Positions 6,457 through 15,615 are shown, numbered from the stretch's first letter. The stretch: DNA of 45,265 nucleotides from Streptococcus pseudopneumoniae ATCC BAA-960 = CCUG 49455 (GCF_002087075.1 NZ_MWSM01000001.1:1-45265), one strand, 5' to 3'. Made by a program: numbers and translations. Notes: generated by a model not told the origin, from the sequence alone.

Positions 6457-7842
6457 ATGGGTCTGGAATTACGGGAGATTCAGTCCCCAATTTTTTCGGA
6501 ACCGATTGATTTTACTTTTCATGAGCAAGCCTTTACCTTGTTAGTTGGGAGCAGTGGTTCAGGAAAATCTAGTCTCTTTCAAATGATCGCCCAAGTCAGT
6601 TCTCTTCCCTATAGCGGTCAAGTACTGATAGATGGGAGCGAAGTCAGTCAGCTTTCTATCATCGAACGTGTCCAAACGGTTGGTATTCTCTTTCAAAATC
6701 CCAATCATCAGTTTACCATGGAGAATTTGTTTGAGGAGCTGATTTTTACCTTGGAGAATATCGGCTATCACCTTCAGGAAATTGATTCTAAAATAGCAGA
6801 GGTGGTTCTACAATGTCGCTGTGAGAAGATCTTGCACCGTCCCATCCATCACTTATCAGGTGGGGAAAAGCAAAAGGCTGCTTTGGCTGTCCTCTTTGCC
6901 ATGAATCCTAGGGTCTATCTCTTGGATGAGCCCTTCGCTTCCATTGACCGCAAGAGCAGAATCGAGATATTGGAGATTCTAAAAGAGTTAGCCTCTAATG
7001 GGAAGGCAGTCATCCTGTGCGACCATGATTTATCAGACTATGAAGCCTATATCGACCATATGGTGGAGCTAAGAGACGGACAACTAAGGGAAGTGTTTCA
7101 AATCCCTTCCTCTGAGATGATACAGGTTGCTTCAAAGAAAGTTGCTTCTAGCCCGGAATTGTTACATATGGATCGAATGACTTGTGAGCTGGATAAGCGC
7201 TCCCTCTTTTCGATTATTGATTTCAGATTTTACCAAGGAATTTCCTGTATCCTGGGTGACAATGGTGTCGGGAAATCAACCCTCTTTCGGTCTATTCTTC
7301 AATTTCAAAAGTATAAGGGACGCATTACCTGGAAGGGGACAGTCCTGAAAAAGAAAAAGAGTTTGTACCGTGAACTGACGAGTATTGTTCAGGAAGCTGA
7401 GAAGCAGTTTATCCGAGTCAGTCTGCGAGAGGAACTTCAATTAGATGGACCTGATTCTGAAAGAAATCAGCGTATTCTTCAAGCCTTACGATATTTTGAT
7501 TTGGAGCAGCCACTCGATAAGAGTCCCTATCAATTAAGTGGTGGCCAGCAAAAGATTCTTCAGCTCTTGACCATCTTGACTAGTAAGGCTTCCGTGATTT
7601 TGCTAGATGAACCTTTTGCAGGTTTGGATGATAGAGCCTGCCATTATTTCTGTCAGTGGATTGTGGAGGAGAGGAATCAAGGAAGAAGTTTTTTGATCAT
7701 TAGCCATCGTTTAGATCCTTTGATCTCTGTGGTTGATTATTGGATTGAGATGACTAGTCAGGGTCTCAGTCATGTGAAAGAAGTGACCATTGCCAAACCA
7801 CTCACATCTCAGAGTAGCAATACTCAAGGGGAGGTGAGATAG
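6457..7842 (+). CDS. ykoD: ECF transporter tandem ATPase (YkoD)
   Basis: A 461-residue protein with two fused ABC ATPase domains that energises the YkoE/YkoC transporter. Domain 1: Walker A GSSGSGKSS (31-39), Q-loop FQNPNHQF, signature LSGGEKQK and Walker B VYLLDEPFASID. Domain 2, from about residue 240: Walker A GDNGVGKST, signature LSGGQQK and Walker B VILLDEPFAGLD. Each domain ends with a histidine switch (CDHDL; SHRLD). It is a cytoplasmic, membrane-associated protein. The start codon directly follows the ykoE stop. Confidence 0.92.
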   Translation: MGLELREIQSPIFSEPIDFTFHEQAFTLLVGSSGSGKSSLFQMIAQVSSLPYSGQVLIDGSEVSQLSIIERVQTVGILFQNPNHQFTMENLFEELIFTLENIGYHLQEIDSKIAEVVLQCRCEKILHRPIHHLSGGEKQKAALAVLFAMNPRVYLLDEPFASIDRKSRIEILEILKELASNGKAVILCDHDLSDYEAYIDHMVELRDGQLREVFQIPSSEMIQVASKKVASSPELLHMDRMTCELDKRSLFSIIDFRFYQGISCILGDNGVGKSTLFRSILQFQKYKGRITWKGTVLKKKKSLYRELTSIVQEAEKQFIRVSLREELQLDGPDSERNQRILQALRYFDLEQPLDKSPYQLSGGQQKILQLLTILTSKASVILLDEPFAGLDDRACHYFCQWIVEERNQGRSFLIISHRLDPLISVVDYWIEMTSQGLSHVKEVTIAKPLTSQSSNTQGEVR

Positions 7843-7843
7843 T

Positions 7844-8494
7844 ATGGTCAAAGTAGCAACCCAGACACCAATTATCAGTCTCTTCTTGCTGATTTTATCC
7901 TTGGAAACATCTTTCATTCCTTCGATTGCTCTGAATCTTTCGGTAGTCGCATTTTGTATTCTCTTTATGCTCTATTACCGTCGATTTAAAATGTTAGCTT
8001 GGATGATCATACTTGCCATTTTACCATCTTTTGCCAACTACTGGGCAGTTCAGTTACACGGAGATGCTTCACAGGCAGTCATGCTTGGAACGAGGGCCTT
8101 TGTGACCGTTTGTATTGGCCTTGTTTTTATTTCTTCTATTTCCCTAAAAGAGCTTCTCTTGTACTTGGCTCAAAAGGGGCTATCACGGTCATGGGCCTAT
8201 GCCTTGATTGTGGTATTCAATTCCTTTCCCCTTATCCAGAAAGAAATCAAATCCCTCAAAGAAGCTTGCCTATTACGCGGTCAAGAACTACATTTTTGGT
8301 CGCCCTTGATTTACAGTAAGGTTTTGATGACGGTCTTTAGGTGGCGCCATCTTTACCTGAGAGCTCTGTCTGCCCATGGATATGACGAACATGCACAGTT
8401 GAAGAATAACTATCGGACTTTTTATATTCCTAAAAAAACAAAATTAATCTACCTGCTTTTCTTTTTATTGCTTCAAACCAGTCTATTTTTATAA
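7844..8494 (+). CDS. ykoC: ECF transporter T component (YkoC)
   Basis: EcfT-type transmembrane protein (216 aa) that couples the two ATPase domains to the substrate-binding subunit. It has four to five hydrophobic segments in the N-terminal two thirds, and a cytoplasmic stretch with an ARG-like coupling motif (CLLRGQE, then LSAHGYDEHA), followed by a last hydrophobic segment (LIYLLFFLLLQTSLFL). A GGGGAGGTG site within the end of ykoD and a one-base gap show translational coupling. Confidence 0.87.
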   Translation: MVKVATQTPIISLFLLILSLETSFIPSIALNLSVVAFCILFMLYYRRFKMLAWMIILAILPSFANYWAVQLHGDASQAVMLGTRAFVTVCIGLVFISSISLKELLLYLAQKGLSRSWAYALIVVFNSFPLIQKEIKSLKEACLLRGQELHFWSPLIYSKVLMTVFRWRHLYLRALSAHGYDEHAQLKNNYRTFYIPKKTKLIYLLFFLLLQTSLFL

Positions 8495-8504
8495 AGGAGT
8501 TATT

Positions 8505-9194
8505 ATGGAATTTACAGATATTGCGATGGAATTATCCAAGGAAGCTTGGCAGGCTTCCTTTCATCATCCCTTTATTTTACAATTACAAGAGGGAAATTTA
8601 GAACCTGCCATTTTCCGCTATTACCTGATTCAGGATGCCTACTATCTGAAGGCCTTCTCGGAAATCTATCACCTTTTGGCTGATAAGACTTCAAACCAAG
8701 AGATGAAAAGGCTCTTGAAACAAAATGCTCAGGGTTTAGTGGAGGGTGAGTTATTCATCCGCCAACAATTTTTCAAGGAATTGGCAATCAGCGACCAGGA
8801 AATGGAGCAACATCCAATCGCTCCAACCTGTTATCATTACATTTCACATATTTATAGGCAATTTGCAGAGCCGAACTTAGCCATTGCCTTTGCAAGTTTG
8901 CTGCCTTGTCCTTGGTTATACCATGATATAGGCAAATCACTTAATCTTAAACCATCACCAAATCCTCTCTACCAACAATGGATTGAAACTTATATTACGG
9001 ATGAGTTAGAGCAGCAGATCAGAGAGGAGGGAGCGCTGGTCAATCAACTCTATCGAGAAAGTGACGAGACAGACAGGAAAAAAATGCTAGATGCCTTCCA
9101 CATCAGTGTTCATATGGAAGCCAAGTTTTGGGAAATGGCCTACCAACACCAGACATGGAAGAGCGATTTACAGTCTTTAGAAAAAGGAGAATAA
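8505..9194 (+). CDS. tenA: Thiaminase II / aminopyrimidine aminohydrolase, C-type TenA
   Basis: Second TenA of the window (229 aa). It retains the active-site Cys of the classic class in SLLPCPWLYHDIG (Cys135) along with the pyrimidine-binding LIQDAYYLKAF (Asp44) and the C-terminal MEAKFWEMAY glutamate. C-type TenA hydrolyses formyl-aminopyrimidine or aminopyrimidine breakdown products of thiamine to HMP, which ThiD then phosphorylates. It is placed right behind the HMP/thiamine importer genes, matching that salvage role. RBS AAAGGAG; six bases separate it from thiW. Confidence 0.92.
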   Translation: MEFTDIAMELSKEAWQASFHHPFILQLQEGNLEPAIFRYYLIQDAYYLKAFSEIYHLLADKTSNQEMKRLLKQNAQGLVEGELFIRQQFFKELAISDQEMEQHPIAPTCYHYISHIYRQFAEPNLAIAFASLLPCPWLYHDIGKSLNLKPSPNPLYQQWIETYITDELEQQIREEGALVNQLYRESDETDRKKMLDAFHISVHMEAKFWEMAYQHQTWKSDLQSLEKGE

Positions 9195-9199
9195 TAAAC

Positions 9200-9724
9200 A
9201 TGAGAAAGCACCAATTACAAGTTCACAAATTAACCATTTTATCTATGATGATTGCCCTTGATGTAGTCCTTACACCTATCTTTCGGATTGAGGGAATGGC
9301 ACCGATGTCCAGTGTAGTCAATATTCTAGCAGGAATCATGATGGGACCTGTTTATGCCTTGGCTATGGCTACAGTGACAGCTTTTATCCGTATGACAACT
9401 CAAGGGATTCCACCTTTAGCTCTTACAGGAGCAACTTTTGGAGCCCTCCTGGCAGGTCTCTTTTATAAGTATGGTCGAAAATTTCATTATTCCGCTCTAG
9501 GAGAGATTGTGGGAACAGGTATTATTGGTTCTATTGTTTCCTATCCTGTTATGGTACTCTTTACAGGATCGGCTGCTAAGCTTAGCTGGTTTATCTACAC
9601 TCCTCGATTTTTCGGAGCAACCTTGATTGGTACAGCGATTTCCTTTATTGCTTTTCGATTTTTAATCAAGCAGGAATTCTTTAAAAAAGTGCAGGGATAT
9701 TTCTTTGGTGAAAGGATAGAATGA
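9200..9724 (+). CDS. thiW: Energy-coupling thiamine-precursor transporter S component ThiW
   Basis: ThiW-family small membrane protein (174 aa), predicted to be the thiazole (hydroxyethylthiazole) specific S component of an ECF transporter. Hydrophobic segments alternate with the conserved [24 protein letters not shown] and [26 protein letters not shown] blocks. The start at 9200 follows AAAAAGGAG; an upstream in-frame ATG inside tenA is not supported. Its stop overlaps the thiM start (ATGA). Neighbouring thiM, the kinase for its presumed substrate, agrees with the assignment. It may share an energising module with YkoCD or with the general EcfAAT elsewhere. Confidence 0.9.
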   Translation: MRKHQLQVHKLTILSMMIALDVVLTPIFRIEGMAPMSSVVNILAGIMMGPVYALAMATVTAFIRMTTQGIPPLALTGATFGALLAGLFYKYGRKFHYSALGEIVGTGIIGSIVSYPVMVLFTGSAAKLSWFIYTPRFFGATLIGTAISFIAFRFLIKQEFFKKVQGYFFGERIE

Positions 9725-10527
9725 TGCAGGAATTGATAAATCCTTTTCCTCTGGAAACGAGTTCTCTTATTCACTGTATGACCAATGAGATTTCTTGTGA
9801 GATGCTGGCAAATGGGATTTTGGCTCTGGGATGCAAACCTGTCATGGCAGATGATCCCCGTGAGGTTCTTGATTTTACTAAGCAAAGTCAGGCTCTCTTC
9901 ATCAATTTGGGGCATTTGTCAGCTGAGAAGGAAAAAGCAATCCGCATGGCAGCCTCGTATGCAGCTCAAGTTTCTCTTCCAATGGTAGTAGATGCGGTTG
10001 GCGTAACGGCTTCCTCCATTCGTAAGAGCTTAGTTAAAGACCTCTTAGACTATAGCCCAACGGTCCTTAAAGGAAACATGTCAGAAATTCGAAGTCTTGT
10101 TGGCTTAAAACACCACGGCGTTGGGGTCGATGCGAGTGCTAAAGATCAAGAAACGGAGGATTTGCTTCAAGTCTTGAAAGACTGGTGTCAGACCTATCCT
10201 GGTATGTCATTCTTAGTCACTGGCCCCAAGGACCTTATCGTTTCGAAGAATCAGGTTGCTGTATTGGAGAATGGCTGTGTAGAGTTAGACTGGATAACAG
10301 GGACAGGAGACTTGGTTGGAGCCTTAACAGCTGTTTTTCTCAGCCAAGGAAAGACTGGTTTTGAAGCTTCTTGCTTAGCAGTCTCTTATCTCAATATCGC
10401 TGCTGAGAAAATAGTTGTTCAAGGAATGGGATTGGAAGAATTTCGTTACCAAGTACTCAATCAGCTTTCGCTCCTCAAAAGAGATGAAAATTGGCTAGAT
10501 GCCATCAAAGGAGAGGTTTATGAATAG
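9721..10527 (+). CDS. thiM: Hydroxyethylthiazole kinase (copy 2)
   Basis: Second THZ kinase (268 aa), of the same fold as copy 1 but strongly diverged. N-terminal [46 protein letters not shown] and the anion-hole [14 protein letters not shown] are visible. Where copy 1 has Cys190 (GTGC), this one has Asp197 (GTGD), the residue typical of the ribokinase superfamily. It starts in the thiW stop (ATGATG, either codon possible) and ends 8 nt inside thiE, so it is embedded in the riboswitch 2 operon. Confidence 0.92.
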   Translation: MMQELINPFPLETSSLIHCMTNEISCEMLANGILALGCKPVMADDPREVLDFTKQSQALFINLGHLSAEKEKAIRMAASYAAQVSLPMVVDAVGVTASSIRKSLVKDLLDYSPTVLKGNMSEIRSLVGLKHHGVGVDASAKDQETEDLLQVLKDWCQTYPGMSFLVTGPKDLIVSKNQVAVLENGCVELDWITGTGDLVGALTAVFLSQGKTGFEASCLAVSYLNIAAEKIVVQGMGLEEFRYQVLNQLSLLKRDENWLDAIKGEVYE

Positions 10528-11152
10528 AGAAGCACTTAGACTATATCTGGTAACCAATCGTTATCAAGATTCCGTGGAAAGCTTTCTTGCAAAAGTTGAG
10601 ACGGCCTGCCGTTCAGGGGTTACCATAGTCCAATTGCGAGAAAAAAATCTCACAACCAATCAATATTATCAGCTGGCAAAACAAGTCAAGGAAATAACAG
10701 ATGCTTATCAGGTACCCTTGATAATCGATGATCGGTTGGATGTTTGTCTTGCGGTTGATGCAGCAGGTCTGCATATCGGAGATGATGAATTACCAGTTTC
10801 GGTTGCCCGACAAGTCTTGGGACCTGATAAAATCCTAGGTGTCACCGCTAAAACGGTTAAAAGAGCTCTGGAAGCGGAGAAATCAGGTGCAGATTACTTG
10901 GGGACAGGAGCCATTTTCCCAACCACCACCAAGGAAAATGCGCCCATTACTCTGATATCGACCTTGAAAACAATTTGCCAAACGGTCGCCATTCCAGTAG
11001 TTGCTATTGGCGGCTTGACATCAGAGAATATTGATCAGCTTATGGACACGGGTATAGCTGGTGTAGCTGTAGTGCGTGATTTGATGCAGGCAGAAGATAT
11101 TGAGGCAAAAACGCAAGCCTTTTTAACAAAGTTGCATGACATTATTTCCTAA
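10520..11152 (+). CDS. thiE: Thiamine-phosphate synthase (copy 2)
   Basis: Second ThiE (210 aa), end of the riboswitch 2 operon. Motifs: [50 protein letters not shown] and VVAIGGL. It makes thiamine phosphate from HMP-PP and THZ-P. The ATG at 10520 has AAAGGAGAG upstream and overlaps the thiM stop by 8 nt; an upstream in-frame ATG is not supported. A BOX element and a bidirectional terminator follow. Confidence 0.93.
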   Translation: MNREALRLYLVTNRYQDSVESFLAKVETACRSGVTIVQLREKNLTTNQYYQLAKQVKEITDAYQVPLIIDDRLDVCLAVDAAGLHIGDDELPVSVARQVLGPDKILGVTAKTVKRALEAEKSGADYLGTGAIFPTTTKENAPITLISTLKTICQTVAIPVVAIGGLTSENIDQLMDTGIAGVAVVRDLMQAEDIEAKTQAFLTKLHDIIS

Positions 11153-11155
11153 CTA

Positions 11156-11269
11156 ATACTCAATGAAAATCAAAGAGTAAACTAGAAAGCTAGCCGCAGG
11201 TTGCTCAAAGCCCTGCCTTGAGGTTTCAGATAGAAGCTGACGTAGTTTGAAGAGATTTTCGAAGAGTAT
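11156..11269 (-). repeat. BOX element (reverse orientation)
   Basis: Starts ATACTCAATGAAAATCAAAG and ends GAGATTTTCGAAGAGTAT, the reverse complement of the 3694 element's ends. About 114 nt, consistent with the short form lacking most of boxB. It begins 3 nt after the thiE stop. Confidence 0.83.
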
Positions 11270-11270
11270 A

Positions 11271-11313
11271 AAAACTCTCTAATTCCCTTAAAGTGGGAAC
11301 TAGAGAGTTTTTT
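11271..11313. terminator. Bidirectional terminator between thiE and thiD
   Basis: Long stem AAAACTCTCTAATTCCC / GGGAACTAGAGAGTTTT with A-run on the left and T-run on the right, so it can serve both convergent genes. Confidence 0.85.
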
Positions 11314-11315
11314 TC

Positions 11316-12107
11316 TTAATCTTTAAAACTTGTATGGTTGACTGGGCCAGAACCATGACCGAGTTGAGGGGCGTCTTGGATGGCTTTCGTGATAAAGGCC
11401 TTGGCCTTATCAACTGCCTGGTAAAGGCTCTTTCCCTTGGCTAGTTCAGCCGTAATCACTGCAGCAAATGTACATCCAGTACCATGGGTGTGACAGGTTT
11501 GAATTCGTGGGCTTTCCCAGACAAATTGATCATCCTTGGTAAAGAGGAAATCTTTAGCACCACCTTCGAGATGGCCACCTTTGATGACCACAGACTGAGG
11601 ACCAAATTCTTTTAAAATCAGGCGACCAGCACGCTGCATGTCTTCGGGGTCATGGATTGAAAAACCAACAATCTCTTCTGCCTCAGGAAGATTGGGCGTG
11701 ATAATGGTTGCAAGGGGAAGCAGGTTTGTTTTGAGATAGTCTCTAGCAACTGAGTCGATCAAGGCATCTCCGCTAGTCGCTACCATAACTGGATCTAAAA
11801 CATAGGGACAATCCAGCTTTTTAAGATAGGGCTGGATGATTTCCATGATTTCGGTAGTTGCCAACATCCCAGTTTTTACAGCCTGAGGTGGAATATCAGA
11901 AAAGACACTGTCCAATTGGGCTTTCAACATTTGAGGAGAAACGTGCTCGATCAATTGAACACCTCTGGTATTTTGAGCGACAAGACTGGTTACAACAGCC
12001 ATTCCATAGACATCTCTAGCTTGGAACGACTTTAAGTCAGCCATAATGCCAGCACCACCACTAGGGTCAGTACCTGCAATGGTCAAAGCAACGGGTAAAT
12101 AAGTCAT
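11316..12107 (-). CDS. thiD: HMP / HMP-phosphate kinase
   Basis: Ribokinase-like bifunctional kinase (263 aa) giving HMP-PP for ThiE. Visible are TIAGTDPSGGAGIMADLKSF at the N-terminus (residues 10-29), VVTSLVAQNTRGV, VLDPVMVATSG, ITPNLPEAEEIVG, VVIKGGH and the C-terminal TCHTHGTGCTFAAVITAELAKG anion hole. It lies convergent to the thiE operon and is separately led by its own TPP riboswitch on the minus strand. The SD GGGAGG precedes the ATG by 7 nt and can be paired with upstream leader bases. Confidence 0.94.
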   Translation of the reverse strand: MTYLPVALTIAGTDPSGGAGIMADLKSFQARDVYGMAVVTSLVAQNTRGVQLIEHVSPQMLKAQLDSVFSDIPPQAVKTGMLATTEIMEIIQPYLKKLDCPYVLDPVMVATSGDALIDSVARDYLKTNLLPLATIITPNLPEAEEIVGFSIHDPEDMQRAGRLILKEFGPQSVVIKGGHLEGGAKDFLFTKDDQFVWESPRIQTCHTHGTGCTFAAVITAELAKGKSLYQAVDKAKAFITKAIQDAPQLGHGSGPVNHTSFKD

Positions 12108-12110
12108 CTA

Positions 12111-12134
12111 AAACCTCCCAACCAACTGAAGTTT
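12111..12134 (-). promoter_or_regulatory. Candidate SD-sequestering hairpin of thiD
   Basis: On the thiD mRNA, AAACTTC (12128-12134) can pair with GAGGTTT (12111-12117), enclosing the thiD Shine-Dalgarno in a 7-bp stem with a 10-nt loop. No U-tract follows, so a translational expression platform for the upstream TPP aptamer is the simplest reading. Inference from base pairing only. Confidence 0.5.
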
Positions 12135-12202
12135 GTATTCTTAAGAACAAGCTAATCTGTTTCAGGAAGGCAATAGAAGACTGCTAGTCCCCATTATCAT
12201 TT

Positions 12203-12283
12203 CCACTTCCATCAGCTAGCATTACCTAGATTGAGTCAAAGGGTCTAACAGTCGTTAATCTCAGCTTTACGCACCCCTAGTGG
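12203..12283 (-). ncRNA. TPP riboswitch 3, upstream of thiD
   Basis: On the minus strand the order is CCACTAGGGGTGC, GCTGAGATTAACG, GACCCTTTGA, then a CTAGGTAATGCTAG helix and TGATGGAAGTGG, with CCAC/GTGG closing P1. These are the thi-box blocks GGGGTGC, CTGAGA, ACCC and GGAAGTGG. The middle blocks deviate from the canonical GAACCTGAT, and it differs from copies 1 and 2. Confidence 0.85.
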
Positions 12284-12301
12284 TTGTTTTCTTTTTTCTT
12301 T

Positions 12302-12310
12302 AGTATAGCA
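12302..12310 (-). promoter_or_regulatory. Extended -10 promoter of thiD leader
   Basis: On the minus strand TGCTATACT, a TGn-extended -10, 18 nt upstream of the TPP aptamer. Confidence 0.6.
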
Positions 12311-12400
12311 TATTTTTATTGTTTATATACTAATATTTGACTGCAAATCGTTTTTCAAATGATTAAAATCCTATTTTTCAAATAAAATATTGATTTCATA

Positions 12401-12456
12401 ATTGACAAATGTAGACTTTAGGAGTATACTAAGAAACATAATTGACAAATGTAGAT
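12401..12456 (+). promoter_or_regulatory. cop promoter with two cop boxes
   Basis: Two copies of ATTGACAAATGTAGA (12401-12416 and 12441-12456) each fit the streptococcal CopY operator pattern RNYKACANNYGTMRNY at all positions. The first contains the -35 TTGACA (12402-12407); the -10 TATACT is at 12425-12430, 17 nt further. The second lies just after the expected transcription start. CopY bound to both would block polymerase; copper release derepresses. Confidence 0.9.
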
Positions 12457-12471
12457 TTTGGAGGTGTGATG

Positions 12472-12867
12472 ATGCAGATTTCAGATGCAGAATGGCAGGT
12501 CATGAAGATTATTTGGATGCAGGGGGAGCAGACCAGTACGGATTTGATCAGGGTTCTGGCGGAGCGGTTCGAATGGTCCAAGTCAACCATTCAAACTCTT
12601 TTGGCTCGTTTGGTCGAGAAAGAGTGTTTGACTCGGAAAAAAGAAGGCAAGTCCTTTGTCTATTCAGCCCTTTTAACTTTGGATCAAAGTCGGGATTTAC
12701 TTGTCCAAGATATCAAGGACAAGGTTTGTTCCCGTAGGATTAAGAACTTGTTGGCTGATTTGATTACTGAATGTGATTTTACTCAGGCTGACTTAGAAGA
12801 CTTGGAAGCTGTGATTTCTGAGAAGAAATCAAACGCTATGACAGAAGTAAAATGTAATTGTATGTAA
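12472..12867 (+). CDS. copY: Copper-responsive repressor CopY
   Basis: BlaI/CopY-family winged-helix repressor (131 aa). DNA-binding portion: ISDAEWQVMKIIWMQGEQTS, then ERFEWSKSTIQTLLARLVEK. The C-terminus ends KCNCM, the single CxC metal-binding motif seen in pneumococcal CopY, in place of the CxCx4CxC of Enterococcus. Copper displacing zinc at these cysteines releases the DNA. I start at the second ATG (12472), 7 nt after GGAGG; the ATG at 12469 is equally in frame. It is first gene of copY-cupA-copA. Confidence 0.93.
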   Translation: MQISDAEWQVMKIIWMQGEQTSTDLIRVLAERFEWSKSTIQTLLARLVEKECLTRKKEGKSFVYSALLTLDQSRDLLVQDIKDKVCSRRIKNLLADLITECDFTQADLEDLEAVISEKKSNAMTEVKCNCM

Positions 12868-12877
12868 AGGAGACGTC

Positions 12878-13249
12878 ATGTTAAATAGTATTGTAACCAT
12901 TATTTGTATTGCCCTTATCGCGTTTATCTTGTTTTGGTTTTTCAAAAAGCCTGAAAAATCTGGACAAAAGGCCCAGCAAAAAAAGGGCTACCAAGAGATT
13001 CGAGTGGAAGTCATGGGAGGCTATACGCCTGAGTTGATTATTCTCAAGAAATCAGTGCCAGCCCGCATTGTCTTTGACCGCAAGGATCCTTCACCATGTC
13101 TGGATCAAATTGTTTTTCCAGATTTTGGTGTACATGCGGACCTACCTATGGGGGAAGAGTATATAGTGGAAATCACGCCTGAGCAGGCTGGAGAGTATGG
13201 TTTCTCTTGTGGCATGAATATGATGCACGGTAAGATGATTGTAGAATAG
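12878..13249 (+). CDS. cupA: Membrane-anchored copper chaperone CupA
   Basis: Small cupredoxin-like protein (123 aa) with one N-terminal membrane helix (IVTIICIALIAFILFWFF, residues 5-22) and a beta-rich copper domain. Putative copper ligands are Cys74 (DPSPCLDQ) and the C-terminal FSCGMNMMHGKM (Cys111 with following Met residues). In pneumococcus CupA receives Cu(I) and hands it to CopA. The same fold recurs at the N-terminus of CopA, and the genes are 9 nt apart. Confidence 0.93.
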   Translation: MLNSIVTIICIALIAFILFWFFKKPEKSGQKAQQKKGYQEIRVEVMGGYTPELIILKKSVPARIVFDRKDPSPCLDQIVFPDFGVHADLPMGEEYIVEITPEQAGEYGFSCGMNMMHGKMIVE

Positions 13250-13258
13250 GAGAATGAT

Positions 13259-15502
13259 ATGACTGAAATTGTAAAAGCAAGTCTTGAAAATGGTGTTCAA
13301 AAAATCCGTATCACGGCAGACAAAGGCTATCATCCAGCCCATATTCAGCTTCAAAAGGGAATTCCAGCTGAGATTACCTTTCATCGTGTGACTCCTTCAA
13401 ACTGTTATAAGGAAATTCTTTTTGAGGAAGAAGGCATCTTGGAACCAATCGGCGTAGACGAAGAGAAGACAATTCGTTTTACTCCTCAAGAATTAGGCCA
13501 ACATGAATTTTCTTGTGGCATGAAGATGCAAAAGGGGAGTTATACCGTAGTTGAGAAGACTCGAAAATCTCTATCACTTTTACAGCGTTTTTGGATTACT
13601 AGTATCTTTACTGTGCCTCTTGTGATTCTCATGATTGGGATGTCGACAGGAGGAATTAGTCACCAAGTCCTGCGTTGGGGAACCTTTTTAGCCACAACAC
13701 CGATTATGCTAGTAGCAGGTGGTCCTTATATCCAAAGTGCTTGGGCTAGTTTTAAAAAGCACAATGCCAACATGGATACCTTGGTTGCGCTGGGAACCCT
13801 AGTGGCCTATTTCTATAGCTTAGTTGCCCTCTTCGCTGGCCTCCCCGTTTACTTTGAAAGTGCTGCATTTATCTTCTTCTTCGTTCTTATGGGAGCCGTT
13901 TTTGAGGAGAAAATGCGGAAAAATACTTCCCAAGCTGTGGAGAAATTACTTGACTTGCAGGCTAAAAGTGCAGAAGTCTTGCGTGAGGGTAACTATGTTC
14001 AAGTTCCCTTGGAGCAAGTCAAGGTAGGTGACCTGATTCGAGTGCGTCCCGGTGAAAAGATTGCGGTTGATGGTGTCGTAGTAGAAGGTGTCTCTAGTAT
14101 TGATGAGTCTATGGTGACAGGTGAGAGTCTGCCTGTGGACAAGACAGTTGGAGATACTGTCATTGGCTCAACCATCAATAATAGTGGAACACTTGTTTTT
14201 AGAGCAGAAAAAGTCGGTTCAGAGACTGTTTTGGCTCAGATTGTGGATTTTGTGAAGAAAGCTCAGACAAGTCGTGCGCCGATTCAGGACTTGACGGATA
14301 AAATTTCAGGGATTTTTGTCCCAGCAGTTGTCATTTTAGGGATTGTGACCTTTTGGGTTTGGTTCGTCTTGCTCAGGGATAGTGTAGTTGTGCTTGGGTC
14401 GAGCTTTGTGTCTTCGCTTCTCTATGGAGTAGCAGTTCTGATTATTGCCTGCCCTTGTGCATTGGGACTTGCAACACCGACAGCCCTTATGGTGGGGACA
14501 GGTCGCAGTGCCAAGATGGGAGTTCTCCTCAAAAATGGAACGGTTCTACAGGAAATCCAGAAAGTTCAAACTATCGTCTTTGATAAGACCGGGACTTTGA
14601 CGGAAGGGAAACCTGTGGTCACAGATATCATCGGCGACGAAGTAGAAGTGCTTGGATTGGCAGCTTCCTTGGAAGAAGCTTCTCAACACCCACTGGCTGA
14701 AGCCGTTGTGAAACGAGCGAGTGAAGCTGGACTTGAGTTTCACACTGTTGAAAATTTCCAAGCCTTGCACGGAAAAGGTGTCTCAGGGCAAATCAATGGA
14801 AAACAAGTTTTGCTTGGAAATGCTAAAATGCTGGATGGCATGAACATTTCTAGCACTTATCAAGATAAACTAGAAGAACTAGAAAAAGAAGCTAAGACAG
14901 TTGTGTTCTTGGCTGTTGACAATGAAATCAAAGGCTTGCTTGCACTACAAGATATTCCCAAGGAAAATGCCAAGCTAGCCATCAGTCAGTTGAAAAAGCG
15001 TGGCCTTAAAACAGTCATGCTGACAGGAGATAATGCAGGTGTGGCGCGTGCTATTGCCGATCAGATCGGAATCGAAGAGGTCATTGCAGGTGTCTGGCCA
15101 GAAGAAAAAGCCCATGAAATTCATAAACTACAATCAGCTGGTAAAGTAGCCTTTGTTGGGGACGGTATCAATGATGCCCCTGCCCTCAGTGTAGCAGATG
15201 TGGGAATTGCTATGGGGGCTGGAACAGATATTGCCATCGAGTCAGCAGATTTAGTGTTGACAATCAATAACCTCCTAGGCGTGGTGCGTGCCTTTGACAT
15301 GAGTAAGAAAACCTTTAATCGAATTCTGCTCAATCTTTTCTGGGCCTTTATCTACAATGTCGTCGGAATTCCGATTGCAGCAGGAGTCTTTTCTGGTGTT
15401 GGACTGGCGCTCACTCCAGAATTGGCAGGTCTAGCCATGGCCTTTAGTTCTGTATCTGTTCTGACTAGTTCACTCTTACTAAACTTTAGTAAAATAGACT
15501 AA
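13259..15502 (+). CDS. copA: Copper-exporting P1B-type ATPase CopA
   Basis: Cu(I) efflux pump (747 aa). Residues 1-95 form a CupA-like cupredoxin domain (TPSNCYKE and FSCGMKM ligands) instead of the usual CxxC heavy-metal domain. Then come the membrane helices, actuator TGES ([11 protein letters not shown]), the transmembrane metal site CPC ([10 protein letters not shown], about residue 397), the phosphorylation motif [11 protein letters not shown] (Asp near 441), the P1B-specific SQHPLAEA and the hinge [17 protein letters not shown]. Complete and intact. It confers copper tolerance and is last in the CopY operon. Confidence 0.96.
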   Translation: MTEIVKASLENGVQKIRITADKGYHPAHIQLQKGIPAEITFHRVTPSNCYKEILFEEEGILEPIGVDEEKTIRFTPQELGQHEFSCGMKMQKGSYTVVEKTRKSLSLLQRFWITSIFTVPLVILMIGMSTGGISHQVLRWGTFLATTPIMLVAGGPYIQSAWASFKKHNANMDTLVALGTLVAYFYSLVALFAGLPVYFESAAFIFFFVLMGAVFEEKMRKNTSQAVEKLLDLQAKSAEVLREGNYVQVPLEQVKVGDLIRVRPGEKIAVDGVVVEGVSSIDESMVTGESLPVDKTVGDTVIGSTINNSGTLVFRAEKVGSETVLAQIVDFVKKAQTSRAPIQDLTDKISGIFVPAVVILGIVTFWVWFVLLRDSVVVLGSSFVSSLLYGVAVLIIACPCALGLATPTALMVGTGRSAKMGVLLKNGTVLQEIQKVQTIVFDKTGTLTEGKPVVTDIIGDEVEVLGLAASLEEASQHPLAEAVVKRASEAGLEFHTVENFQALHGKGVSGQINGKQVLLGNAKMLDGMNISSTYQDKLEELEKEAKTVVFLAVDNEIKGLLALQDIPKENAKLAISQLKKRGLKTVMLTGDNAGVARAIADQIGIEEVIAGVWPEEKAHEIHKLQSAGKVAFVGDGINDAPALSVADVGIAMGAGTDIAIESADLVLTINNLLGVVRAFDMSKKTFNRILLNLFWAFIYNVVGIPIAAGVFSGVGLALTPELAGLAMAFSSVSVLTSSLLLNFSKID

Positions 15503-15615
15503 AAGTAATGACTAGATTTCTTTGTTATAAAACAGGAATGGCAGCACTTTCAAAACTGTATTAGAATAGAAAGTAGAGAGTTTTGAGCAGATTTTTAGAA
15601 AAGTCAACATAAATA

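Noticed and set aside
12402..12737. ORF of 111 codons starting in the cop operator
   Set aside because: TTG start inside a cop box; out of frame with CopY, whose family motifs are in the other frame.
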